Source: CAVOBC01 sp963693635
Lineage (GTDB): Bacteria; Pseudomonadota; Gammaproteobacteria; Pseudomonadales; Azotimanducaceae
Length of the DNA: 20,091 nucleotides
NCBI GenBank assembly: GCA_963693635.1
Contig: CAVOBC010000038.1
Coordinates: 1-20,091 of the forward strand
Reading direction: 5' to 3'
Under the pieces are notes generated by a model that saw only the letters and a list, made by a program, of their open reading frames with translations, made no database searches and had not been told where the DNA came from. This document shows, one piece after another, positions 1 to 7,508 of the stretch. Position numbers and translations under genes: made by a program. Within the stretch, counting starts at the first letter, position 1. Every line of letters begins with the position of its first letter.

Positions 1-490
1 CGATCGAGTAGTCACCGGCGAAAAAGTCGTGCGCCCCAAGGTGTTGCTCCATGACGTCGAGCGCCGCGTAGCCACCGGGTCGGCGTTCATCGATTTGCAC
101 ACGATGGGACTCCGGGTCTGGGGCGAGTGCGAGCCAGAATCGGATCGTGGCGATAAACGGTTCGTGGCTGTATTGCTCGAAGAACATCCACCGCAGCGCC
201 TGGGCACGGGACAGCGGGTCGCCCGTCATGAGTATCGTGTCTTCAGCCAGGTACCAGGGAATCGCGTTGGACTCGGGTAGAAAAGTGCCATCGGTCAGTT
301 CGAGGGTCGGCACCCGCCCGTTGCTGTTGCGTGCGAGAAACGCGGGTGTGCGCGACTCGCCCGTCAGGATGTCGATGGGCACCATCTCGCAGGGCAACTG
401 CTGATGCGCTATCGCGAGGCGCGCCTTGTAACAGTTGCCGGAGTCCTGCATTTGATAGGCGCGGGGCCTGGTGTCATGAGACGAGCACAT
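1..490 (-). CDS. Glutathione S-transferase family protein (3' part outside window)
   Basis: Read on the minus strand, this frame gives a glutathione S-transferase-like protein of which about 163 residues are in the window; the C-terminus lies beyond base 1. The thioredoxin-fold half carries SGNCYKARLA near residues 17-26, the cis-proline segment NSNGRVPTLEL, and LPESNAIPWYLAE, whose Glu-Ser pair normally binds the gamma-glutamyl part of glutathione. The helical half starts with RAQALRWMFFEQYSHEP. Such proteins conjugate glutathione to electrophiles or act as glutathione-dependent reductases in the cytosol; the substrate cannot be told. The start is uncertain: the ATG at 490 overlaps the J-domain gene by 17 bases and keeps a tyrosine before MQDSGNCYK, as relatives have, while an ATG at 451 would clip the first beta strand. 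It is probably the last gene visible of the VWA / J-domain operon. Confidence 0.88.
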   Translation of the reverse strand, partial: MCSSHDTRPRAYQMQDSGNCYKARLAIAHQQLPCEMVPIDILTGESRTPAFLARNSNGRVPTLELTDGTFLPESNAIPWYLAEDTILMTGDPLSRAQALRWMFFEQYSHEPFIATIRFWLALAPDPESHRVQIDERRPGGYAALDVMEQHLGAHDFFAGDYSI

Positions 491-1208
491 CCTTGGCCTT
501 ATTGATGGTCGCGGCAAGGAACGTTGATCCGCCGCGGTCGGGATGTACCTTTTGCATGAGACGCCGGTGCGCAGTGATGATCTCCTCGCTGGTTGCGTTC
601 TCGTCAAGCCCTAGGATCGCAAACGCCTGTGTTCGGGTCAGCGTGCCGCCGAGCGCTGGGTCTGCACCGTCACTTGCGGGGTCGCCGTGCGCAGCATGCG
701 CTTCCCTCCAGCCTTCATGTGTGCGGTCCAGGTAGGCCTCCAGCAACTGGATGGAGTCATTGTCGCTTGCTGACTGGCATTCCCCACAGAGCGCGAGAAG
801 ATCTTGCAGGTCGAGCGTGCCGAGGGCGCGCCCGATGAATCGGCCCTCGAGCACGTCACCCGTCATTTCCCCGGTTGCATGTTCGAGCGTCATGCGAACG
901 AAGCGGCTGCGGATCTCGGAATCGGGCCTGGCCTTGTCAGCCTTCGTTGAAAGGCCACGAAGGTACCGCAGGATGCCTGAGCGCAGCAGCAGGGGCGCGA
1001 GTCGCATCGTTGCGGCGACGCCGCCGCCAAGGAGTGCAAAGAGCCAGTGCAAGCGGCCAGTCAAACCCATCACGACCAGGAGCAGGACGCCAAACGCGGC
1101 CGAATGACGCAGGACCCGCTGTTCAAGCGTCAGGTGCTGTCGAGCCATTATTCGGTTCATCCCGAGCACGACGATCGCCACGAGCGCGATGAAGATGATC
1201 AGGTTCAT
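474..1208 (-). CDS. Membrane-anchored J-domain protein
   Basis: The 244-residue protein has an N-terminal hydrophobic segment (about residues 2-17) and two further hydrophobic stretches around residues 35-68, separated by basic loops, so it is probably anchored in the inner membrane. The middle (about 90-165) is soluble and not assigned to a domain. The last 56 residues form a C-terminal J domain: TRTQAFAILGLDENATSEEI, then the HPD triad at residues 222-224 followed by RGGS, and a final helix ending KAKDVL. J domains stimulate the ATPase of DnaK-type Hsp70 chaperones. The C-terminal placement behind membrane segments resembles Pam18/Tim14-like and DjlA-like proteins rather than classical DnaJ, since the Gly/Phe and zinc-finger regions are absent. 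Its ATG overlaps the stop of the VWA gene (ATGA), which suggests translational coupling. The client is unknown. Confidence 0.85.
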   Translation of the reverse strand: MNLIIFIALVAIVVLGMNRIMARQHLTLEQRVLRHSAAFGVLLLVVMGLTGRLHWLFALLGGGVAATMRLAPLLLRSGILRYLRGLSTKADKARPDSEIRSRFVRMTLEHATGEMTGDVLEGRFIGRALGTLDLQDLLALCGECQSASDNDSIQLLEAYLDRTHEGWREAHAAHGDPASDGADPALGGTLTRTQAFAILGLDENATSEEIITAHRRLMQKVHPDRGGSTFLAATINKAKDVLVS

Positions 1209-1903
1209 GTCAGCCGCAACTGTCTGGTCAATCGCTTAACGTCCGTACCTTTTCCCGCTGAGTAGTCCGCAAGAGCCTTGCGGCCGCCGGCAGCAAAGAC
1301 GGCAACGGCCTGCAGCAACGCGCGCAGCGAATCAGCGCTTTCGCGGTTGAACGGCGCCCAGGCGCCCCCGGATAGCTGCGCCATTTGCTGGAAAACACGT
1401 TGAACGGCGCTGTCGCCGCCTTCCTGAAAGATGAACAGAGGCAGATTGAGCAGGCCACATTGGCCGGCCAGGTGGCAAAGGACGTCCGGGCTTTCTTCGA
1501 TCGCATCACCGATAAAGACGAGTCCGGCGATTCGTTGTGCACGGTGCTCGACAAGCCCGTGTTCGAGCACGCGCCTGATCTGTGTCAGCCCGCCGAGACA
1601 ACGCACCTGTAACATCTCGCGCGCAAGATTCTGGCTGTCGGTCTGAAACGATGAGGCCTCGAACTCCCGGTAACCGCGGTAATAGCAGAGCTGGAGCGCA
1701 AGGTTGCCGAGAGCCTGAGTCGTCTCAAACATGCCGGATTGCAGATGGCTCGCCTGATCCCAGGTCGCCTCCCGGCTTGCAGTCGCGTCCAGCGCAAAGA
1801 TCAGCCGGCCTGCGCCGGACGCGGGCTTTGCACTGGCGACTTTCTTGAGAAAGGCATCGACATCGGTTGATCCCGCGATCACCGGCCGCTGGTCTTTTGC
1901 CAT
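1205..1903 (-). CDS. VWA domain-containing protein
   Basis: This is a 232-residue soluble protein with a von Willebrand factor A-like fold. The segment GRLIFALDATASRE (residues 32-45) gives a MIDAS-type DxTxS metal-binding motif, with Thr where Ser is more usual. A later strand, IAGLVFIGDAIEES, supplies the acidic residue expected at the end of the fourth strand. There is no signal peptide or membrane segment. VWA proteins usually mediate metal-dependent protein contacts; the partner here is unknown. The start at 1903 is supported by a CGGAG purine stretch about nine bases upstream. The gene overlaps the following J-domain gene by four bases, so the two products may act together, which is inference from gene order. 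The fold call is fairly safe and the function is open. Confidence 0.82.
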   Translation of the reverse strand: MAKDQRPVIAGSTDVDAFLKKVASAKPASGAGRLIFALDATASREATWDQASHLQSGMFETTQALGNLALQLCYYRGYREFEASSFQTDSQNLAREMLQVRCLGGLTQIRRVLEHGLVEHRAQRIAGLVFIGDAIEESPDVLCHLAGQCGLLNLPLFIFQEGGDSAVQRVFQQMAQLSGGAWAPFNRESADSLRALLQAVAVFAAGGRKALADYSAGKGTDVKRLTRQLRLT

Positions 1904-2168
1904 GGCGCTACTCCGGGCGCGTGCCCGGTTACCTGATTTATGCGAATAATCTGCAAGAATCAGCGATTGCCGTCAACAATTGGTGCCGATATCTTCTTGT
2001 TTTGCGCGGAAACCGCTGGAACACTGTGCAAAGCGCGCGAGCGTATCGACGATCTCATCGAACGGGACCGTCCAAAAGACCTTGCGTAAACGCGTGACTC
2101 ATCGAAGACTCAAGATTAGACGTGTCTTACTCGACCCATGGATTTCGTCTCATGCGAGCAGATTGACC

Positions 2169-3077
2169 ATGAATGCGCCCCTCTCAAAAGACCGCCGGCT
2201 GGTGGTTGCCACGTCCAGCAGCGCGCTCTTTGACCTGTCGGAGTCGGACGCTGTCTATCGTCACGACGGCCTCAAGGCCTACGCGGAATACCAGGTTGAA
2301 CGGGAGAAAGAGATCCTGCAGCCGGGTGACGCCTACGGTCTCGTACGAAAATTACTCGGCATTGGTGATCTGCTTGACGAACCCGATCGGGTTGAGGTCA
2401 TTTTGTTGTCGCGCAACACGGCGGACACCGGGCTGCGCGTGTTCAATTCAATCCAGGCCCATGGTCTGCCCATCACGCGGGCTGCTTTCACGGGTGGCGC
2501 CGCACCCTATCGCTACATGCGGCCATTCGGCTGTCATCTGTTTCTGTCTTCGAATCCGGAGGACGTGCGCGCGGCGCTCGAGATGGGTGTCGCGGCAGCG
2601 ACCATTCTGCACGGCCAGGCGGGCGCTCTTGACACGTCGGCTTTGCACTTCGCCTTCGACGGCGATGCTGTCATCTTCTCCGATGAGGCAGAGCAGGTTT
2701 ATCAGTCTGACGGGCTCGAAAGCTTCGCTGCCAGTGAGCGAAACGCTGCACAGACACCTTTGATGGGCGGGCCGTTCAAGCCGTTTCTGGCCCTGCTGCA
2801 TGAACTCCAGGGTGAGTTTCCAAAGGAAGAGTCACCGATCCGAACGGCGCTTGTAACGGCGCGTGCGGCGCCGGCGCACGAGCGTGTCATCCGTACGTTG
2901 CGCGCGTGGAACATCCGGCTGGATGAGTCTCTGTTCCTCGGCGGTATGCCGAAATCCGCATTTCTGGCCGCTTATGGCGCGGATGTCTTCTTTGATGACA
3001 CGGCTGAGCACTGTGAGGACGCACGGGATGTTGTTGTCACGGGCCACGTGCCGAGCGGTATCAGGAACAAGCCGTAG
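2169..3077 (+). CDS. Cytosolic 5'-nucleotidase (PF06189-type)
   Basis: The protein of 302 residues matches the bacterial 5'-nucleotidase family related to eukaryotic cytosolic nucleotidase I. It should hydrolyse nucleoside 5'-monophosphates to nucleosides and phosphate, contributing to nucleotide turnover. Family features visible are VVATSSSALFDLSESDAVY (residues 12-30), VEVILLSRNTADTGLRVFNS (75-94), ITRAAFTGG (102-110), the PFGCHLFLSSNPEDV block, and HFAFDGDAVIFSDEAE (160-175), an HAD-like acidic motif. The open frame continues 63 codons upstream, but that part looks non-coding. The ATG at 2169 puts the first conserved strand at the usual distance from the N-terminus, although its ribosome binding site is weak. 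The gene is divergent from the VWA gene and overlaps the DUF1697 remnant tail to tail by 17 bases. Confidence 0.9.
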   Translation: MNAPLSKDRRLVVATSSSALFDLSESDAVYRHDGLKAYAEYQVEREKEILQPGDAYGLVRKLLGIGDLLDEPDRVEVILLSRNTADTGLRVFNSIQAHGLPITRAAFTGGAAPYRYMRPFGCHLFLSSNPEDVRAALEMGVAAATILHGQAGALDTSALHFAFDGDAVIFSDEAEQVYQSDGLESFAASERNAAQTPLMGGPFKPFLALLHELQGEFPKEESPIRTALVTARAAPAHERVIRTLRAWNIRLDESLFLGGMPKSAFLAAYGADVFFDDTAEHCEDARDVVVTGHVPSGIRNKP

Positions 3078-3619
3078 TGTCCCGGGCCATCGTCTGGAGT
3101 TTGAGTACCGTTCGCCAGTTGCGCGCGGTCGCGGGACCCCGACCCGTTTTTCGACGCGCGCAGCGAGCCGGGAACGACCAATGCCGTCCGGTGCGTGCAG
3201 GTAGAGTACCGACGGCCCGAACACAAATTTCTCGGCCCCGGCCGCGAGGGCTCGCAGTTGCTCATCGGCATCGGTGGTCATTACACCGTCGAGCAGAAAG
3301 GCGTGCAGCGTGGTCGGGGCCGCGGCTGCCGCCGGAAACGGGTTGCCCGCGATGATTGCATCGAGAGTCGACGCACCGAGCACCAACGTATGAATCGCGT
3401 TGCCGAGCGCGGTTGCCAGCGCTTCCGAGAGTTTTATTGCAAGCGTGCGAGCGAGTTTGTCGTCGCAGGTAACGACGGCGTTGCCGCTTTGTAGGTAGGT
3501 TTGCACGTCGCTGCAGCCCAGATCCACGAGTTGCGCAGAGAGATCCGCCATCGGCATTTGTTGCGGCTGCCGACGTTGATGCCGCGCAAGAGCACGACGT
3601 GCGTCGTACGATTGCCCAT
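3061..3619 (-). pseudogene. DUF1697 family gene with two frameshifts
   Basis: Three reading frames must be joined to recover one DUF1697 protein. The first gives MGNRTTHVVLLRGINVGSRN from an ATG at 3619. The next resumes at 3557 with MPMADLSAQLVDLGC and QTYLQSGNAVV and runs to HAPDGIGRSRLAARVEKRVGVP. The last gives TARNWRTVLKLQTMARD and a stop at 3061. These pieces follow the usual family order (LLRGINVG, then YLQSGN, then GRSxLxxxVEK, then ARNWRTVxKL). The first break (about 3557-3560) is repaired by adding one A to a short A run on the coding strand, the second (about 3128-3133) by adding one base after GTCCCG. It is either a recently decayed gene or an intact gene with two sequencing indels. 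The biochemical role of DUF1697 is not established. Confidence 0.85.
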
Positions 3620-3802
3620 CCGGTGTACCACCTGTTCATTATTCGACTCATCTTAAGCGACCCGCAGATGTAGGTGCCTGGCCTCGCCACTTGTTCCATC
3701 GGCTTATTCCACAAGCGCATACTTGGGCCTCTCTTTAGACTCGATTCAGGCCCACTTCCAGTGCCGTGGTGACTGGTCGGGGACGAATCCGGGAGCCAGT
3801 CT

Positions 3803-4764
3803 ATGAAGCTTCAGCAACTGAGATACATTTGGGAGGTTGCCCATCACGATCTCAATGTCTCGGCGACTGAGGAGCGTCTCTTCACCTCCCAGCCAGGAAT
3901 CAGCAAACAGATTCGGCTGCTTGAAGATGAACTCGGGGCCGATGTCTTTGCACGCAGCGGCAAACATCTGACGCATGTGGCGACTGCCGGCAAGTCGATC
4001 ATCCGGCGCGCGGGGGACATCCTTCGTGAGGTTGAGAACATCAGAAAGGTTGCCCTCGAATTCACCAATGAAACGACTGGCAGCTTGTCTATTGCAACGA
4101 CCCATACGCAGGTCCGCTACGCCTTACCCCCGGTCATTGGGGCGTTCATTGAGACATACCCCGACTGTCGTTGCACATGCACCAGGGGAGTCCCATTCAG
4201 ATTGCCGAGATGGCGGCTGACGGCGGTGTCGACTTTGCGCTTGCGACCGAAGGCCTTGAGCACTTTGCGGATCTCGTGATGATGCCGTGTTACGACTGGA
4301 ACCGATGCATTGTCGTGCCACGGGGCCATCCCCTGGGGGACCTTGATGAGTTAACGCTTGCTGCGGTGGCGGAGTTCCCGATTGTCACCTACGTCTTCGG
4401 CTTCACCGGCCGGTCGAAACTGGACGATTCCTTCTCACGCCTGGGGTTGGTGCTAAAAGTGGTTTTTACAGCAACTGATGCGGACGTGATCAAGGTTTAT
4501 GTCCGACTCGGCATCATTGCTCGCATGGCGTACGATGAGCGGGTTGACTCGGACCTGGTTGCGCTCGATGCCAGCCACTTGTTTGAGCCGTCTACGACCA
4601 TGATCGGTTGCCGGCGCGGCACCTTTCTGCGCGGCTACATGTACGACTTCATTGAAGAGTTTGCGCCGCACCTGACGCGAGAACGGGTTGATCTGGCGTT
4701 CGCGACGCCGCACGGGTCAGATCGTGACGAACTGTTTCAGGATTTGGCGTTGCCGCTGCGTTAG
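3803..4764 (+). pseudogene. cysB: CysB-type LysR regulator, frameshifted and internally deleted
   Basis: The N-terminal half (MKLQQLRYIWEVAHHDLNVS, TSQPGISKQIRLLEDELG, FARSGKHLT, IATTHTQVRYALPPVI) closely follows CysB and its Cbl paralogue. CysB is the LysR-family activator of sulfate assimilation genes and responds to N-acetylserine or O-acetylserine. The frame breaks at about 4170: adding one base joins YPDC to LHMHQGSPIQIAE and restores the effector-binding half (LVMMPCYDWNRCIVVP, GFTGRS, TATDADVIKVYVRLG, TFLRGYMYDFIEEFAPHLTR). A second lesion at about 4510 is in frame: the conserved LGVG between YVRLG and IIA is missing, four residues lost. A GGGAG ribosome binding site lies eight bases before the ATG. 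The neighbouring cysH suggests a role in sulfur control. Either a decayed copy whose function moved elsewhere, or one indel error plus a real deletion. Confidence 0.85.
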
Positions 4765-4805
4765 AGTGCGCCGTCCATGCCGTGCATTGCCTCAAACCTT
4801 GCTTG

Positions 4806-4847
4806 TAACACGGTGGTAGCAACGCTTTTTAACTCGGTGGTAGCGAC
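4806..4847. repeat. Imperfect 18-bp tandem repeat between cysB and the thioredoxin-like gene
   Basis: Two copies of TAACnCGGTGGTAGCnAC occur at 4806-4823 and 4830-4847, 24 bases apart start to start and matching at 16 of 18 positions. A third, weaker TAACCCACTGG follows at 4855. The repeat lies in the 113-base convergent gap. No hairpin or T run typical of a terminator is evident. Its role is unknown. Confidence 0.6.
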
Positions 4848-4877
4848 CTTCTTGTAACCCACTGGTTTGGCAAGCCG

Positions 4878-5213
4878 TTAGATGAAGTCGAGGTCCGGAT
4901 TACCCCGCAGGATCTCCTCAGCCTGCCCCGCTTTGCTGACTTGCCCGTTCAGCACTTCCTTCACAAACTTGAAATAGACGGTGTAGACCGTTGGTTCCTC
5001 CCCTGCCGATTCGACAACGAAGAACGGCGCACGTTTCACGCTAAGTTTCGCGGCGAGAACCATACCTTCCGATGCCGGGTCTCGTTCATCGGCAATGATC
5101 GTGTGGTCGATCTGGGCCATCTGTCCGGTTTCGTCCAGGCGGCGTTGGACATCCGCACATTTTTGGCAGGGCTCACCGTTGGCGAGGATCTTTTTTACGA
5201 ACGTGATGGTCAT
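4878..5213 (-). CDS. Thioredoxin-like CxxC protein next to cysH
   Basis: This small protein of 111 residues begins MTITFVKKILANGEPCQKCADV, a first beta strand followed by a CQKC redox pair, and continues with VKRAPFFVVE, the cis-proline segment typical of thioredoxin folds. It therefore looks like a glutaredoxin- or thioredoxin-like thiol-disulfide protein of the cytosol. The ATG at 5213 is preferred to the GTG just before it because no better ribosome binding site supports the latter. It starts about 11 bases after the cysH stop on the same strand, so the two are almost certainly cotranscribed. Reductive sulfate assimilation enzymes of the CysH type need a dithiol donor to be recycled, so this protein could be the dedicated reductant of the neighbouring CysH. 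That is inference from position. Confidence 0.8.
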   Translation of the reverse strand: MTITFVKKILANGEPCQKCADVQRRLDETGQMAQIDHTIIADERDPASEGMVLAAKLSVKRAPFFVVESAGEEPTVYTVYFKFVKEVLNGQVSKAGQAEEILRGNPDLDFI

Positions 5214-5224
5214 CACGTGCTCGC

Positions 5225-6001
5225 TCAGGAAGTGACTTGCAGGTTAGTGCTTTGGAGATCATCACGCTCCATGTCACCACTCGCCATGTCATCACTCGCC
5301 AGATTAATGCTGTGCAGCCCGCACTCCCGCTTTGTTGTTTCCTCCCACCACCAGCGGCCCTGGCGTTCGTGCTGATTGGGTCCGACCGGTCGTGTGCACG
5401 GTTCGCAGCCAATGCTGTAGAAGCCGCGGTCGTGCAGTTCGTTGTATGGAATCTCATTCTCGCGGATGTAAGTCCAGACTTCTGCGGAGGTCCACTCGGC
5501 GAGGGGATTGTACTTGGTGACGGTCCGCTCTTCGGTTGAGAATGCCGTGTCGACCTGCGATTGCGGCACGTCAGCGCGGGTTGGACTCTGGTCTCGCCGC
5601 TGCCCGGTGATCCACGCGTCATGTCCTGCAAGGTGACGCGCTAGCGGTTCAATCTTGCGGACGCTGCAGCATCCATGGTGGCCGTCGCGGTAGAAGCTGA
5701 AGAGACCGTTCTCCCTGACGAACTCCGCAAGCGCCGCGCCATCCGGGCTCACGACGTTAATGTCGATGCCGTAGAAGTCGCGGACGGCTTCGATGTACCG
5801 ATAGGTCTCCGGGTGCAGTCGGCCCGTGTCCAGTGTAAACACGTTGACCTCGTCCGTGAGGTTCGTGGCCATGTCGATCAGGACGACATCTTCGGCACCG
5901 CTAAACGAGACGGTCACGTTTGCGTGGGCGTCGAAGGCTTCAGACATGACGTCTGTCGGCATCTTCACGGAGCGCCGGTCGGTGATGATGTTCGGGGACA
6001 T
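5225..6001 (-). CDS. cysH: CysH, assimilatory adenylylsulfate (APS) reductase type
   Basis: CysH reduces activated sulfate to sulfite in cysteine biosynthesis. The 258-residue protein has the PP-loop-like SFSGAED (residues 32-38), LDTGRLHPETY (58-67), a CC pair at 111-112 in HHGCCSVRK, a CxxC at 199-202 (GCEPCTR), and the catalytic ECGLH at 226-230. The CC plus CxxC set binds a [4Fe-4S] cluster and marks enzymes that use APS, as in Pseudomonas and plants, rather than the cluster-free PAPS enzymes of enterobacteria. The ATG at 6001 has an AGG eight bases upstream; the open frame extends 43 codons further but without family similarity. After ECGLH the chain carries an unusual tail of about 28 residues with a pentapeptide repeat. 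It is followed closely by the CxxC protein, probably in one operon. Confidence 0.93.
   Translation of the reverse strand: MSPNIITDRRSVKMPTDVMSEAFDAHANVTVSFSGAEDVVLIDMATNLTDEVNVFTLDTGRLHPETYRYIEAVRDFYGIDINVVSPDGAALAEFVRENGLFSFYRDGHHGCCSVRKIEPLARHLAGHDAWITGQRRDQSPTRADVPQSQVDTAFSTEERTVTKYNPLAEWTSAEVWTYIRENEIPYNELHDRGFYSIGCEPCTRPVGPNQHERQGRWWWEETTKRECGLHSINLASDDMASGDMERDDLQSTNLQVTS
5256..5300. repeat. 15-bp tandem repeat inside the 3' end of cysH
   Basis: Three adjacent 15-base units lie at 5256-5270, 5271-5285 and 5286-5300; the last two differ at one base and the first is more diverged. In the cysH frame they encode SDDMA, SGDME and RDDLQ, an acidic low-complexity tail after the catalytic ECGLH. 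This looks like slippage-generated extension of the gene end. Confidence 0.7.
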
Positions 6002-6568
6002 GGGGGACCTGTTGGCTGTGAAAATCTGATGTTCGCCGGCGGGGCCGCTTGGGTTGCAGGCCGGTTTTTCAGTCGCCTTGCTCGGTCCCTGGGTGGCAGA
6101 TGCCCTGCGGCGGCCCCTGAAACCGTTCAATTGCGGCGGAGAAGCTTACCAGAGCGACTAATTGAAGCAAAATGACATAAAGCAATATGCAAATAACAAA
6201 AGGGCCCGGGGAATTCTGGGCGATGAGTTCTGGCCAGGCCGATGCAGGCCGGTAAAGGGCAAGTCACGTGCTCCAAACGCTGCTAATCGAGGGGGTATTT
6301 GTGTGCTTGCAACGGTTGATGGCCGATCGCGAAGGCTGCATGCGGAGGGTGCACGCGGGGGAATTGATCTCTGGTCTGGCCGGCCCACAGGTTGCAAAAA
6401 AGCAACCCGTGAGCCGCCCCGGCTTGCAGGACATAACGTTAGCGAATGGCGCGCTATCCGTGCTTGCTGGGCCGTCGCAAGCCTGAAACAATCCGCCACC
6501 GCGCGCGCAAGACAACTCCACAAGGCGACTTGCAATGCGACTCTTAAGACAGAAGGACATTAACGCCC
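6002..6568. other. Long intergenic stretch between cysH and thrH
   Basis: No open frame here resembles a known protein, and the frames present lack a convincing ribosome binding site. Bases 6155-6205 are AT-rich compared with the surroundings and are the likeliest site for the cysH promoter on the minus strand, though no clear -35/-10 pair stands out. A compact hairpin lies at 6386-6411. Just before thrH, AAGGA at 6553-6557 is its probable ribosome binding site. Confidence 0.6.
6386..6411. other. Hairpin with A6 loop
   Basis: CACAGGTTGC at 6386-6395 pairs with GCAACCCGTG at 6402-6411 around an AAAAAA loop, giving ten stem positions with one A/C mismatch. No T run follows on either strand, so it is not a standard terminator. 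It may be an operator or an RNA structure in the thrH leader. Confidence 0.5.
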
Positions 6569-7186
6569 ATGCATGTGGTTTGCCTCGACCTCGAAGGCGT
6601 ACTTATCCCGGAGATATGGATCGAAGTCGCTGACCGGACGGGGATCAGCGACCTGCGAGCGACCACGCGGGACGTGCCAGACTACGATGAGCTCATGCGG
6701 TTTCGGCTGGACCTCCTGGAGAAGCACGATCTGCGCCTGCCAGACATCCAGTCGGTCATCGCGACGCTCTCACCACTTGATGGTGCGAAAGCGTTTTTGG
6801 ACGGTCTGCGAGACACGAGACAGGTCGCCATTTTGTCGGACACCTACTACGAGTTTGCGCATCCCATGATGGTCAAGCTCGGCATGCCGAGCCTCTATTG
6901 TCATCGGCTGGAGGTGGACGCAGACGGCCGGGTCGGTGGCTATAGACTGCGCCAGGTGGACCCCAAACGCCGCGCTGTTGAAGCGTTCCAGAGCCTGTGC
7001 TATCCGGTGCTCGCCGCGGGCGACTCATACAACGACACAAGCATGTTGGCGGCCGCAGACTGCGGTTATCTCTTTCGTGCGCCACCCAATGTGATCTCTG
7101 AGTTTCCGCAATTTGCCCACACAGACAGTTACGATAGCCTTCGTTCGATGTTTGACGCCGCGGTCACGGAACTGGACCCGCATTAA
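6569..7186 (+). CDS. thrH: ThrH, HAD phosphoserine phosphatase / homoserine phosphotransferase
   Basis: This 205-residue protein matches ThrH along its whole length. ThrH of Pseudomonas aeruginosa dephosphorylates phosphoserine and can transfer the phosphate to homoserine, linking serine and threonine synthesis. HAD motif I appears as CLDLEGVL with Asp7 as nucleophile and Glu9 at the position where most HAD enzymes have a second Asp, a ThrH trait. Other diagnostic segments are ATTRDVPDYDELM (31-43), ILSDTYYEF (88-96, motif II), GYRLRQVDPKRRAV (124-137, motif III lysine) and AAGDSYNDTSML (149-160, motif IV). AAGGA at 6553-6557 is the likely ribosome binding site. It stands alone on the plus strand, and a truncated copy of the window's repeat family begins directly after its stop codon. 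Confidence 0.94.
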   Translation: MHVVCLDLEGVLIPEIWIEVADRTGISDLRATTRDVPDYDELMRFRLDLLEKHDLRLPDIQSVIATLSPLDGAKAFLDGLRDTRQVAILSDTYYEFAHPMMVKLGMPSLYCHRLEVDADGRVGGYRLRQVDPKRRAVEAFQSLCYPVLAAGDSYNDTSMLAAADCGYLFRAPPNVISEFPQFAHTDSYDSLRSMFDAAVTELDPH

Positions 7187-7317
7187 CGTGCCGTGCAGGG
7201 ACGCACCGCCATTGTCGGCAAGCCTCTTTGCTGCAAGCCTTCTTCTGCAGAAGTGCGAGGTTGGTCTGCAAACCGACTCCCGGGAATTATCAGGACGAAA
7301 ATTTTGGGACAACAACT
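7187..7317 (+). repeat. MITE-like repeat, copy 1 (left end missing)
   Basis: From CGTGCCGTGCAGGGACGCACCGCC to the end GGGACAACAAC this stretch lines up with the copies at 11823 and 17654: GTGCAGGGA-GCA-CGCCATT, GCGAGGTT, CTGCAAACCGAC, GAATT and ATTTTGGGACA recur in the same order. The left terminal hairpin of the full copies is absent; similarity starts immediately after the thrH stop codon. The internal AATT hairpin has degenerated. It lies between thrH and the prpB leader. Confidence 0.8.
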
Positions 7318-7508
7318 AGCTCGCCTCGCGCGCGCGTCCTTTTGTATACTGCGTGCCCTTCGGGTGAACGACCACCGATCTGCGTGTTGGCAGAGAAGAA
7401 CGGGCTCGACGCAGTCGGCAGTCGAGGTCCCTGGCGCGGGCGGGGCGTTTCACAAATGCCTGGCTTTTTCACAAAAACCAGGCCGACTCATCGATAAGGA
7501 GAGTGACC
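7318..7508 (+). promoter_or_regulatory. prpB leader with near-RBS hairpin and 9-bp direct repeats
   Basis: TATACT at 7345-7350 could be a -10 element, but no good -35 precedes it. Near the gene, GCCTGG(C)TTTTT at 7458-7469 pairs with AAAAACCAGGC at 7473-7483, a stem of 11 pairs with one bulged C and a three-base loop, ending 12 bases before the ribosome binding site AAGGAGAG at 7496-7503. TTTCACAAA occurs twice, at 7448-7456 and 7467-7475, 19 bases apart, as regulator half-sites often are. Together these suggest control of prpBCD at this leader, by a protein or by RNA folding. Confidence 0.4.

Noticed and set aside
1980..2168. N-terminal extension of the 5'-nucleotidase
   Set aside because: The 63 extra codons have no family similarity, and the conserved fold begins right after the ATG at 2169.
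6162..6563. Overlapping open frames in the cysH-thrH gap
   Set aside because: Frames on both strands are equally open, are rich in Arg/Pro/Ala, lack ribosome binding sites and match no family I know.
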